DNA from: Streptomyces sp. NBC_01268
GTDB taxonomy: Bacteria; Actinomycetota; Actinomycetes; Streptomycetales; Streptomycetaceae
Reading direction: 5' to 3'
Assembly (NCBI RefSeq): GCF_036240795.1
Contig: NZ_CP108454.1
Coordinates: forward strand, 1,054,001-1,118,000
Length of the DNA: 64,000 nucleotides
Position numbers and translations under genes: made by a program. Below are positions 26,911 to 35,328 of this stretch, piece by piece. Each line of letters starts with the position of its first letter. Positions within the stretch are counted from its first letter, which is position 1. The notes beneath the pieces are model-generated. The model was not told where the DNA came from. It worked only from the letters and a program-made list of their open reading frames with translations, and made no database searches.

Positions 26911-28566
26911 CTACTTGTTCACGACGACGACGGCGTTGCCGACCTTGCGTTCCGTGGGGCCGCTCGCGGTCCAGCTGTCCATGGGGCGGTTGGAGAGGGC
27001 GCCCTTGGTGACGAGGGTGGTGTCGCCGCCGATGCCCAGGCTGAGCGCGTCCTTGGCCCCGAGCCACTTCATGACCTCGGCGGCCTCCTGGGCCGTGACG
27101 CCCACGCTGTTCTGGGGGTCGCGCCCGTCGATGGTGACCAGGAGGAGCTCGCCGGCGGCGGTGACGCCCGCGAGGGTGCGGGGGTGGCGCTCGACGACGG
27201 CGCTGCCCGGGGTGCCCCACACGGGGTCGTACATGCCGTTGGCCACGGTGTTGACCAGGACCTCGCCGTTGCGGACCAGGGCGGGACCGCCGCCCGCGAC
27301 CGCCGAGAAGGTCGGGCCGGTCACCGACTTGCCCTGGGAGTCGGTGATGGAGGTGCCGGGCTTGAAGGTCTCACCGACGGCCGCGTGGGCGCGCAGCCAG
27401 TCCGCCCCGGTGCCGATGCCCTGCAGGATCCTGCTGCCCGCGGGGATGGGACCGCCGGTCGCCCGGATCTCCGTGACCTTCCAGGTGCCGTCCATGACGA
27501 CGTCGACGCTCTTGGCGGCGTCCGGTCGCGGCGTCTGCGTCCCCCACTCGGGCCGGAAGATCACCACTTCGTCGTCGTCGACGCAGAGGGCCCCCCGCCA
27601 CGGCCTGGTCTCGGGGTCGGCGCCCTTCCCGTCGAGGCGGTGGTCCGCGCCGATGCCGCCGCAGCCGCGGATCCGGCCGGGCATCCGGTTGATGCCGTCG
27701 ATCTGGCGCACCTGGCCGTCGGCGGCGGTCACCTGCGTCCTGGAGGTGACCTCGTCGACCCGGACCCGGGCGCCCGCGCCCTCCAGGAGCAGGGCGGTGC
27801 GGCCGTTGTTGGCCTCGCTGAGGAGGTTGTTGCCCGTGACGTAGAGCCCCTCGGGGTCTCCGCCGAAGCCGGAGTGGTTCGCGTTGGTCGGCGAGTCGAT
27901 GTCGAACTCGGATCCGTTGACGGCGACGAGGGCGCCGGCGGCCGTGGCCATGTCGCGGACCGTCTGCGCCGTGCTGACGTCCTGTCCGTGCACGGCCTTG
28001 AAGGCGACGTTCGCGGTGGGGTCGACCTTGACGACCTGCACCTGCCAGGGCCCGGTGCCGGGCGAGCCGTCCTGGGCCGTGTAGACGGTACGGGCGGCGT
28101 ACCCGGAGGTCTCCAGCCAGCCCTTCAGCCGGTTCGCCGCGGCCTGGTCTCCGGCGTCGAACCGCCCGACCCGCACCATGTTCTCCGGCAGGGAGCCGCC
28201 GCTTCCGGTCAGTACGGGCACCTGCCGGGTATCGACGCGGCCGGCGAACCCCTTGTCGGCCAGGTCGGCGACCATGGCGTCGGCGTACGTCCTGTTGCCG
28301 ACCCGCCAGCTCTTGCCGCCCGGCCAACCGATCTCCAGCTCGACCGACCACAGGTCGGTGGCCCGGCCCTGGCTGAACTTCTGGTACGTCACCCCGGGCG
28401 CTATGTCCTGGGCGGGCTCCACGACCGTTTCGAGGTCGGCGGGGCCCAACGGCATGTGCTCCGCCGTGACGTCCGATTCCTCTGCCACGGCCGACGCACC
28501 GGGCGGCAGCATGATCATCGACGTCAGTGCGACGGCGGCCGCGAGGCCGCGACGAAGTCTGGGCAA
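26911..28566 (-). CDS. Secreted phosphodiester glycosidase (NAGPA-domain) with SPOR-like region
   Basis: The 551-residue secreted protein starts at TTG 28566, preceded by GAGGAGA. This gives a textbook signal (RLRRGLAAAVALTSMIML...ASA). Residues about 100-190 resemble a SPOR domain (VRVGRFDAGDQAAANRLKGW), which binds denuded peptidoglycan in other proteins. The C-terminal two thirds match the NAGPA/phosphodiester glycosidase family: VAVNGSEFD, GGGPALVRNG, TIDGRDPQNSVGVT and LGIGGDTTL. The substrate is probably a cell-wall polymer or capsule phosphodiester. A longer start at GTG 28638 is possible but would spoil the signal peptide. Confidence 0.85.
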   Translation of the reverse strand: MPRLRRGLAAAVALTSMIMLPPGASAVAEESDVTAEHMPLGPADLETVVEPAQDIAPGVTYQKFSQGRATDLWSVELEIGWPGGKSWRVGNRTYADAMVADLADKGFAGRVDTRQVPVLTGSGGSLPENMVRVGRFDAGDQAAANRLKGWLETSGYAARTVYTAQDGSPGTGPWQVQVVKVDPTANVAFKAVHGQDVSTAQTVRDMATAAGALVAVNGSEFDIDSPTNANHSGFGGDPEGLYVTGNNLLSEANNGRTALLLEGAGARVRVDEVTSRTQVTAADGQVRQIDGINRMPGRIRGCGGIGADHRLDGKGADPETRPWRGALCVDDDEVVIFRPEWGTQTPRPDAAKSVDVVMDGTWKVTEIRATGGPIPAGSRILQGIGTGADWLRAHAAVGETFKPGTSITDSQGKSVTGPTFSAVAGGGPALVRNGEVLVNTVANGMYDPVWGTPGSAVVERHPRTLAGVTAAGELLLVTIDGRDPQNSVGVTAQEAAEVMKWLGAKDALSLGIGGDTTLVTKGALSNRPMDSWTASGPTERKVGNAVVVVNK

Positions 28567-28754
28567 GACTCTCCTCAGATAGGCGAAACGATTCAGCAGA
28601 CGGCACGGCAGCCTGGCCGGGGCGGTCGCACCGGCCACGCCCTCTCGTGACGGGCCGGGTCAGCGTACGAGGCCGGACCGGGCGCACACGCCTCGGGGCG
28701 ACGCGTCCGGCCTGCCCCTGTGACAAGCAACCGCCGCCTTGAGACCCTTGCCCC

Positions 28755-30932
28755 ATGGGGGACTTGAGGGATCTTGAGGTGAATCGTCGGGTAGATGTCG
28801 GGCCCGGCCCCGCGGCCCGCTCCGAGGCCGGCCCCGCGGTCGACTCCTTGGCCGAGCCCGAGACCGGCCCCGGGGTCGACTCCCGGACAGGTGTCGACGC
28901 CCGCCCCGGGACAGCGGGGAGCAGCCTTCCGCGCCGCGGCGGGCATCTCGGCGTGGCCGTCCCCGTGCTCCTGGCGGCCTGGGGGCTCGCGGGGGCGGGG
29001 ATCGTGCTCGCCGTCCTGGCGGGCGGGCCCTGGAGCAGCGATCAGGGGTTCTTCCTCGTCGACACCGCCGACGCGCTCGTCTACGGGCTCGTCGCGGCCG
29101 TCGTGCTCGGCCGACGCCTGCATCCGGTGGGCTGGCTGGTCGCCCTGACGGCGCTGGGCACCGGGATCTCCGCCGTCGTCGCGCAGCTGGGGATCATGGC
29201 GACGGCCTCGGGGGACGGCCCGCCGCCGGGGTGGGTGGTCCTGCAGAGCACGGCCTGGGTGCCGGGCACCCTGGCGCTGATGCTCGTCGTGCCGTACCTA
29301 CTGACCGAGGAACGGCCGACGCGCGCCGCTCGCGCCGCGATCGGCGTCGGCGCGGGCACCATCGGCGCCACCCTCCTCGTCCGGCTCACCGACCCCTGGC
29401 CGTGGCCCGCGCCGGGCGGGTCCTTCTCGCCGTTCGCGGTCCGCAGCGAGGTGTGGGCGCGGCTCGCGGAGCCCGCCGACCGGTGGATCCAGCTGGCCGT
29501 CGTCGTGCTCGGCCTCACCGCCGCGGGGCACGCGGCCCGGCACCGGTACCGGGATCCGGCCGCCCGGGGTCTCGGCTGGCTCGCCGTCGGCGTCGCGCTG
29601 ATCTCCTCGACGTTCGTCCCGCTGCTCTTCTGGGCGGAGGGCGAACCCGGCCCGGCCGTCGGCCTCTTCACCACGCTCGCCCACCTGGCCTCGCAGGCGT
29701 TCTTCCCGGCCGCCATCCTGGTCACGGTCCTGCGCCGGCGGATGTTCGGCATCGACCTGGCGGTCAGCCGGACCCTGCCGTGGGCGCTCCTCACCGGCGT
29801 GCTGGTGGCGGGCTACCTCGGCACGGTCGCGGTCCTCGGGCTGCTGCTGCCGGGCGACGACGGCATGGTCCGGGTACTGGCCGCCGCCGTGACCGGGGCC
29901 GGGGTCCAGCCCGTGCGCGCCCGGCTGCAACGGCGCGTGGACCGGCTCGTGTACGGGGAGGCGGCCGCGCCGGCGCTCAGCCGGGTCGGGCGGCACCTGG
30001 GAAGCGCGGGGAGCCCGGCGGAGTCGCTCGCGGGGATGGCGGAGTCGATCGCGGCCTCCTTCCATCTGGGTGACGTGCGGATCGTCGACGCCGCCGAGGG
30101 CGGGGCCACGGATCGGGACGGGCACGCGGACGTGCCGGACGCCGTCGCGGTGCCGCTGGTCGTCCGAGGGGAACGGGTCGGCCTGCTGCTCGTGACGCCG
30201 CGCCCCGGTGAGCGTCTCGACCGGCGGGCCCGCGCGGGCCTCGACGAGGTGGCGCCGCTGGTCGCCACCGCCGTGCGGCTGGCCGCCGTCACGCGGGCGC
30301 TGCGGGAGTCGCGCGGGCGGCTCGCCGCGGCGCGCGACGAGGAACGGCGGGTGCTGCGCCGCGAGTTGCACGACGAGATCGGGCCCGCCCTGGCCGGCAT
30401 CGGGCTCGCGCTCTCCGCCGCCCGCAACCTGCTGCCGGACGGCGCGGACCGGGCCGACGAGCTGCTGGCCCGCCTACGGGGCGAGGTCGACGCGCGAGGG
30501 GAGGAGGTGCGGGTGCTCGCGCGCGGCCTCGTGCCACCGGTCCTGGCCGAGCTGGGCCTGGTCGCGGCGCTCCGGGAACTGGTCATGCGCTACGAGGCGG
30601 ACGGGCTGACCGTGCTCGTACGGGAAGAGGGCGACGGGCTCGACGGCACGCCTCAGGAGGTCGCGGGCGCGGTGTACGCGATCGTCGCGGAGGCCATGCG
30701 CAATGTGGCGCGGCACGCGCACGCCCGGCTGTGCACGGTCGAACTCCGCTTGGTCGAGGGGCTGTTGAACGTGTCGGTGCAGGACGACGGCAGGGGCATG
30801 CCGCAGGATGTGCGGCACGGGGTCGGCACGGTCTCGATCCGTGAACGGGCCGAGGCCGTCGGCGGGACCGCCTCCTGGCACCCGGGCGGGGCCGGCCGGG
30901 GCACCCGGCTGGAACTGAGGCTCCCGTGCTGA
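28755..30932 (+). CDS. NarL-type sensor histidine kinase with multi-spanning membrane domain
   Basis: The protein of about 725 residues opens with a Gly/Pro/Asp-rich repetitive N-terminus (residues ~15-55), then at least six hydrophobic spans to about 375 and a GAF-like region. The kinase core is HisKA_3 (LRRELHDEIGPALAGIGLAL), N region VAEAMRNVARHAHA and G region DDGRGMPQDVRHGVG. ATG 28755 has only a weak ribosome-binding site. In-frame GTG 28779, preceded by GAGGG at 8-9 bases, is an equally good start. The stop overlaps the response regulator start by 7 bases. The signal is unknown. Confidence 0.9.
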   Translation: MGDLRDLEVNRRVDVGPGPAARSEAGPAVDSLAEPETGPGVDSRTGVDARPGTAGSSLPRRGGHLGVAVPVLLAAWGLAGAGIVLAVLAGGPWSSDQGFFLVDTADALVYGLVAAVVLGRRLHPVGWLVALTALGTGISAVVAQLGIMATASGDGPPPGWVVLQSTAWVPGTLALMLVVPYLLTEERPTRAARAAIGVGAGTIGATLLVRLTDPWPWPAPGGSFSPFAVRSEVWARLAEPADRWIQLAVVVLGLTAAGHAARHRYRDPAARGLGWLAVGVALISSTFVPLLFWAEGEPGPAVGLFTTLAHLASQAFFPAAILVTVLRRRMFGIDLAVSRTLPWALLTGVLVAGYLGTVAVLGLLLPGDDGMVRVLAAAVTGAGVQPVRARLQRRVDRLVYGEAAAPALSRVGRHLGSAGSPAESLAGMAESIAASFHLGDVRIVDAAEGGATDRDGHADVPDAVAVPLVVRGERVGLLLVTPRPGERLDRRARAGLDEVAPLVATAVRLAAVTRALRESRGRLAAARDEERRVLRRELHDEIGPALAGIGLALSAARNLLPDGADRADELLARLRGEVDARGEEVRVLARGLVPPVLAELGLVAALRELVMRYEADGLTVLVREEGDGLDGTPQEVAGAVYAIVAEAMRNVARHAHARLCTVELRLVEGLLNVSVQDDGRGMPQDVRHGVGTVSIRERAEAVGGTASWHPGGAGRGTRLELRLPC

Positions 30933-31579
30933 GGGTCATGGTCGTGGACGACCATCCGGTCTTCCGGCTGGGGATGTCGGCGCTGCTCGGTTCGCTGGCG
31001 GGTCTCGAGGTCGTGGGTGAGGAGGCCTCGACGGAGGCGGCGGTGGCGACGGCGGCAGCCCGCGCGCCGGACGTCGTGGTGATGGACCTGCACCTGGGTG
31101 AGGCGGCCTCGTCGGGGGTGGAGGCGACGCGCGAGATCCTGCGGATCCTGCCGCGGGCGGGGGTGCTCGTGGTGACGATGCTGGACGACGACGACTCGGT
31201 CTTCGCGGCGATGCGGGCGGGCGCCCGGGGATACCTCCTGAAGGGGGCGGGCGCGGCGGAGATCGAGCGGGCGGTCCGGGCCGTCGCCAACGGTGAGGTC
31301 ATCCTGGGCCCCGCCGTGGCCGGCCGGGCGATGGCGTACCTGCTGGGTCACGCGGGGTGGGGCGGGCCGGTGCCGCTGCCCGAACTGACCTCGCGGGAGC
31401 GGGAGGTGCTGGACCTGGTGGCCCGCGGTCTGGACAACCTCGCGATCTCGCGGCGGCTGACCCTCAGCCCGAAGACGGTGCGCAACCATCTGTCCAGCAT
31501 CCTCGCGAAGCTGCAGGCGGCGACGCGGGCGGAGGCCATCGTGCGCGCCCGGCAGTCGGGCCTGGGCGGCGGACCGTGA
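30926..31579 (+). CDS. NarL/LuxR-family response regulator
   Basis: The 217-residue regulator has a receiver (VVDDHPVFR, phosphoacceptor in VVVMDLHLGE, Lys in YLLKGA) and a C-terminal LuxR-type helix-turn-helix (LTSREREVLDLVARGLDNLAISRRL...SPKTVRNHLSSI). It begins at GTG 30926 inside the last codons of the cognate kinase gene, so production of the pair is coupled. Targets are not evident. The next gene is convergent and separated by a strong bidirectional hairpin. Confidence 0.93.
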   Translation: MLRVMVVDDHPVFRLGMSALLGSLAGLEVVGEEASTEAAVATAAARAPDVVVMDLHLGEAASSGVEATREILRILPRAGVLVVTMLDDDDSVFAAMRAGARGYLLKGAGAAEIERAVRAVANGEVILGPAVAGRAMAYLLGHAGWGGPVPLPELTSREREVLDLVARGLDNLAISRRLTLSPKTVRNHLSSILAKLQAATRAEAIVRARQSGLGGGP

Positions 31580-31616
31580 CGGGGTGGGGCGGCGGAGCCG
31601 GACCGTGAGCGGGTGG

Positions 31617-31646
31617 GGCGGCGGGCCGGGGGCCCGGCCCGCCGCC
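31617..31646. terminator. Bidirectional terminator hairpin
   Basis: A perfect 14-base GC-only inverted repeat (GGCGGCGGGCCGGG and its complement) lies between the convergent response regulator and crystallin-fold protein genes, ending 7 bases before the latter's stop. A tandem 26-base near-duplication (CGGACCGTGA...GGGTGGGGCGGCGG) lies just to its left. The hairpin can stop both transcripts. Confidence 0.7.
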
Positions 31647-31652
31647 CGGCGG

Positions 31653-32246
31653 TCACACCCAGCGGATGGAGGACGCCTCGTCGTCCATCCATCCCCCGCT
31701 CCACGGCCCTTCCACGGTGCGGCCGGACGTGCGGGTGTTGAACCAGCTGTTCTCGTAGTAGATGCCGTGGCAGCCGGAGTACTCCTGGGCCGAGCCGATC
31801 TCGTCGCCCCAGTTGAAGTTGGTGTTGTCGTTGAAGTAGCGGAGGTTGCCCTCCTCGAACTCGACGGTGCCCCAGTCGCCGTCGCATCCGTGGTCCTTGA
31901 CGAAGGTGAACGAGTGCCCGGCGAAGTTCGCGTCGTTGTAGACCACGGCGATGACCGTCGCCCCGGTCGCCCCGAGGCCCTTGGCGCCGGCCGCCGCGTC
32001 GAGCTGTCGCTGCGTCACCGTCCGCGCCCCGGCCGGGAGGCGCACGGCGCCGTTCGTCGCGTGGGCGATGGCCTCCGCGAAGGTGTCGAAACAGGTCGCG
32101 GCCCGTTGGCCCGGGCGCACCGTGCAGTGCTGCTTGCCGCCGTCGGCGCCGGTCGTGGCCGCGGCGGCGCCCGAGGGGGCCGCCAGGGTCATGAGGGCCG
32201 CCACGGCGACCGCGCCGGCCAGGGCCGAGTTGCGTGATACGGACAT
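31653..32246 (-). CDS. Secreted beta/gamma-crystallin-fold protein (peptidase inhibitor I36-like)
   Basis: The 197-residue exported protein has a Sec signal (SALAGAVAVAALMTLAAPSGAAAA) and a C-terminal domain of about 95 residues with the Greek-key pattern of the I36 inhibitor/crystallin group: VVYNDANFAGHSFTFVKD, LRYFNDNTNFNWGD and SGCHGIYYENSWF. Four Cys are present, probably as two disulfide bridges. Streptomyces relatives inhibit metalloproteases or have no known role. ATG 32246 follows GAGG. It is monocistronic. Confidence 0.8.
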   Translation of the reverse strand: MSVSRNSALAGAVAVAALMTLAAPSGAAAATTGADGGKQHCTVRPGQRAATCFDTFAEAIAHATNGAVRLPAGARTVTQRQLDAAAGAKGLGATGATVIAVVYNDANFAGHSFTFVKDHGCDGDWGTVEFEEGNLRYFNDNTNFNWGDEIGSAQEYSGCHGIYYENSWFNTRTSGRTVEGPWSGGWMDDEASSIRWV

Positions 32247-32375
32247 CGTCGATGCCTCACCGTCTACGGAGCGCGGCGAATCCGCGCCGTCGTCCTCCAC
32301 CCTCGCCCGACGCGTGTCCCCCGCACATGGGGCAGGTGTCCCGACCCCGCGGGACGTGCCGAGGGGGACCCGCCG

Positions 32376-33089
32376 TCAGCTCGTCGCCCGGATCGCGGTC
32401 CTGATCAGATCGGCGACCCGGGTGGGCTCGGAGAGGTGGACGGCATGGGAGGCGTCGGGGAGCTCGACGGCCGCGGCGCCGGCGCGTCGGGCGCCGAAGC
32501 GCTGGACCTGGGGGCCGATCGTGCGGTCGGCCCCGGCCACCAGGGCCCAGCACGGCTTCGTGCGCCAGGCCGCCGTCGGCACCGTCTCGGTGAAGGCGGC
32601 CGTGGCGAGCGGGCGTTGGGCCGCCGCCAGGACCCCGGCGACGTCCTCGGGCAGGTCCGCCGCGAAGACCAGGGGAAAGGCCGTCTCGTCGATGGTGAGC
32701 TCGACCGAGGAGTCGCCGTCGAGGAGCGGGTACGTCCATTCCTTCAGGTCGGTCTTCGGCGGGGCGCCGGGGAAGCGCCCCTGGAGTGCGGCGAGGCTCT
32801 CGCCCTCGCGGGGGACGTACGCGGCCACGTAGACGAGCCCGACCACGTTCTCGGCGGCGCCCGCCACGGTGATCAGCGCACCGCCGTAGGCGTGGCCGAC
32901 GAGGACGGCCGGCCCTTCGACCTGCGCGAGGACGGAGGCGAGGTAGGCGGCGTCGGACGTGAGGCCCCGCAGCGGGTTCGGCGGGGCGAGCACCGGCACC
33001 CCGCTGCTCCGCAGTTCCGCGATGACGCCTATCCAGCCTGTCGCGTCGGCGAAGGCGCCGTGCACGAGGACGACGGTGGGCAGGGGCAT
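32376..33089 (-). CDS. Alpha/beta hydrolase with Ser-to-Ala replacement at the nucleophile
   Basis: The 237-residue alpha/beta hydrolase is of the salicylate esterase (MES)/EstC-like type. The oxyanion region LVHGAFADATGW, Asp (VAGADRTIGP) and His (LPDASHAVHLSEP) are all in place. The nucleophile elbow, however, reads GHAYGG, with Ala 67 (codon GCC) where the paralogue at 47 kb has GHSYGG. It is therefore probably not an active serine hydrolase, or it uses another mechanism. It lies downstream of an AraC-type regulator on the same strand. Confidence 0.88.
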   Translation of the reverse strand: MPLPTVVLVHGAFADATGWIGVIAELRSSGVPVLAPPNPLRGLTSDAAYLASVLAQVEGPAVLVGHAYGGALITVAGAAENVVGLVYVAAYVPREGESLAALQGRFPGAPPKTDLKEWTYPLLDGDSSVELTIDETAFPLVFAADLPEDVAGVLAAAQRPLATAAFTETVPTAAWRTKPCWALVAGADRTIGPQVQRFGARRAGAAAVELPDASHAVHLSEPTRVADLIRTAIRATS

Positions 33090-33251
33090 GCGGGTTCTCT
33101 TCTCGGTGTCGGGCGCGGTCCGGGCGGGGCGGCGAGAGGCGCGTGCGGTGGTTACTCACGGTAGGTTCGAGGCGTGCCGGGTCTTGTCCGTACGCGCATC
33201 CGCACCGGCACGGCGGCGCAGACCCGGGCATGCGGGAACGTGCGCACGGAC

Positions 33252-33315
33252 GGCTCCGGCCGTCCCCGGCTCCGGCCGTCCCCGACTCAGGACGGCACCG
33301 GCTCAGGACGGCACC
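33252..33315. repeat. Two pairs of 16-bp tandem repeats spanning the araC-type gene stop
   Basis: GGCTCCGGCCGTCCCC occurs twice in tandem (33252-33283). It is followed without a gap by GACTCAGGACGGCACC and GGCTCAGGACGGCACC (33284-33315). The last copy contains the stop codon of the AraC-type gene. The head-to-tail order with partial complementarity (GGCCGTCC against GGACGG) would also fold into hairpins and may act as a terminator. Confidence 0.6.
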
Positions 33316-34187
33316 GGCCCGAAGGCCGAGGTCGCCAGGGCCTGCCATTCGCTGGGGCTCATGCCGTAGGCGCCCCGGAACGTGCGACTGAAGTGCGAGG
33401 GGCTGTTGAAGCCCCAGCGGTGCGCCATCGCGGCCATGGTGATCCTGCGGTGGGACCTGCCGAGCTCGAGCCGGCAGAACTCGAGCCTGCGGTGCCGCAC
33501 CCACTGGCTCACCGTGCTGCCGTCGTTCTGGAACAGCTTCTGCAGGTAGCGGACGGAGATGTGGTGGGCGCGCGCGATCGACTCCGGCGAGAGGTCCGGG
33601 TCCATCAGGTGTTCCTCGATGTGGGCGTGGATGCGGTTCAGCATCGCGCCGCCCGTCCCGGACGCGTCGGCGTCCCGGTCCGTCGTGTCCGCCGCGAGGA
33701 GCTCCATGACCAGGACGGAGAGGAGGTGCACGGCTGTCCGGGCGCGCCGGTCGCCGATCGAGGACCTGCGGAACTCCGCTTCGGCGGCGAGCGCGGTGAG
33801 GAAGTCGGACACGAGCGCCCCGAGCCCTGCCCCGCCGCGGACCGGCACGCCGAGCACCTGGTCCAACTCCGGTTCCGAGACGCCCAGATAGCAGCGGGGA
33901 ACCCGGAAGAAGATCATCTGGCAGTCGTCGCCGAAGCGCAGCGGGCGCTGTCGGGACGGGTCGCAGAAGACGAGGTCGTCGGGCTCCAGCCGGGTCCGGG
34001 TGGGGCCGTGGACGACGGTGACGGGGCCGCGGACGTGGACGGCCAGGTAGACGTGGTTCCGGTCGTCCGCCTCCGGCATCTCGGACCGCACCTGGACCAG
34101 CCACCCCCCGTCGACGCCGGGCGAGGCGGGTTCGGGCGCCTGCCGGGACGCCTGTTCGGGCACGGGTGACATCAGGGTGAGGGGCAT
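33303..34187 (-). CDS. AraC-family transcriptional regulator
   Basis: The 294-residue regulator has an N-terminal cupin-like effector domain (VYLAVHVRGPVTVVHG, LVFCDPSRQRPLRF) and a C-terminal AraC double helix-turn-helix (LSPESIARAHHISVRYLQKLF and HRWGFNSPSHFSRTFRGAYGMSPSEW). ATG 34187 follows CAGGAG by 5 bases. Both neighbours on the same strand are alpha/beta hydrolases, which are the most likely targets. The effector is unknown. Confidence 0.92.
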   Translation of the reverse strand: MPLTLMSPVPEQASRQAPEPASPGVDGGWLVQVRSEMPEADDRNHVYLAVHVRGPVTVVHGPTRTRLEPDDLVFCDPSRQRPLRFGDDCQMIFFRVPRCYLGVSEPELDQVLGVPVRGGAGLGALVSDFLTALAAEAEFRRSSIGDRRARTAVHLLSVLVMELLAADTTDRDADASGTGGAMLNRIHAHIEEHLMDPDLSPESIARAHHISVRYLQKLFQNDGSTVSQWVRHRRLEFCRLELGRSHRRITMAAMAHRWGFNSPSHFSRTFRGAYGMSPSEWQALATSAFGPVPS

Positions 34188-34270
34188 GGGGACTCCTGGC
34201 CGTACGGTGCGTGCGGGCCGGCGTGCGCAGCGGGCCGGACCCGGCGGGAAGGGTCGGACACGGTCTCGGG

Positions 34271-34318
34271 CGTGTCCGGAAGGCAGTGCCGCGAGCCCTG
34301 CGGGACTCTCCGGACACG
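34271..34318. terminator. Hairpin downstream of the hydrolase gene
   Basis: A perfect 10-base inverted repeat (CGTGTCCGGA/TCCGGACACG) encloses 28 bases and starts two bases after the stop of the 34.3-35.2 kb hydrolase gene. It separates this gene from the AraC-type gene on the same strand. Confidence 0.5.
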
Positions 34319-34320
34319 AC

Positions 34321-35172
34321 CTAGGTCCGGCTCTCCGGCTCCTCGGCCAGGAACTTCTCCACGACGGCGTTGAAGGCCGGCGGGTTCTCCAGGAAGGGGA
34401 AGTGCGAGCTCGCCACGTCGGCGGTGAAGACGTGCAGGCGGGCCCCGGGGATCCGTTCGGCGACGAAGCGCTGTGAGTCGGGGTGCACATGGCTTCCCTC
34501 GCAGCCGATGACGAGGGTGGGCACGTCGATCCGGGGCAGTACGTCGCGCCAGTCCTGCGCGCAGTGGTCGAAGAGCAGCGGGACGCCCGCGTAGGCGGGG
34601 GTCGACCGGATCTCCTCGGCGACGAAGGCCGCCACCTCCGGGTCGGGCGTGCCGGAGAACATGCCGCGCACGAAGTCGGCGCGGACCGTGTCGCCCTGCG
34701 GCCCGGCGAGCGCCGCGCACAGGGTCAGCAGCCCCGGCACGTCGAAGACGGCACCGGAGTCCCGCTGTTCGCGCGCGGTCGTCCAGGGCACGGCGGCGAC
34801 CGCTGCGGGCTGGTCGACGGCGATGAGGCGCCGGATGCGTCCGGTCCCGTACTGGTCGACGAAGCTCCACCACACCGAGGCGCCCATGGACCAGCCGAGC
34901 GCGTCGAAGCGGTCCAGCCCGAGGTGGTCGACGAGTTCGAGGACGTCCCGGGAGAACCGGGCGACGCGGTAGCCGTGCCGCGGCTTGGCGGACACCCCGT
35001 GGCCGCGGAAGTCGACGGTGACGACGCGCCGTCCGGGCGCCAGGCCCTCGACCTGGTGGCGGAACATCGCCTGGGTCTGCCCCCAGCCGTGCAGCATCAG
35101 CAGCGGGACGCCCTCGCCTCCGGTGTCCCGGTACGCGAGCCGCACGCCGTCCGTCGTGATCAGTTCCCTCAT
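34321..35172 (-). CDS. Alpha/beta hydrolase
   Basis: The 283-residue hydrolase is of the haloperoxidase/epoxide hydrolase-like group. Motifs are LLMLHGWGQTQAMF (oxyanion), GWSMGASV (nucleophile Ser) and a distal His in ASSHFPFLENP. The sequence DFRGHGVSAKP is typical. The acid residue near GCEGSH is not the usual Asp and may be supplied elsewhere. ATG 35172 follows AAGAGG; an upstream ATG at 35226 is less likely. A PucR-type activator precedes it on the same strand. The substrate is unknown. Confidence 0.88.
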   Translation of the reverse strand: MRELITTDGVRLAYRDTGGEGVPLLMLHGWGQTQAMFRHQVEGLAPGRRVVTVDFRGHGVSAKPRHGYRVARFSRDVLELVDHLGLDRFDALGWSMGASVWWSFVDQYGTGRIRRLIAVDQPAAVAAVPWTTAREQRDSGAVFDVPGLLTLCAALAGPQGDTVRADFVRGMFSGTPDPEVAAFVAEEIRSTPAYAGVPLLFDHCAQDWRDVLPRIDVPTLVIGCEGSHVHPDSQRFVAERIPGARLHVFTADVASSHFPFLENPPAFNAVVEKFLAEEPESRT

Positions 35173-35328
35173 GGCCTCTTCCCTGGTCAGAGGCGGTTTT
35201 TCAGGTCCGCCCGGCACGAACATCATCGAATGGGGCCCGCCGCCCGCACCACCGCGAGCTGTAGGAATCGGGCCGCCGGTCCTCCTCGCTTTGTCGAACC
35301 GGCCCCGCCGGGCGCACCGGGTCCGCCG

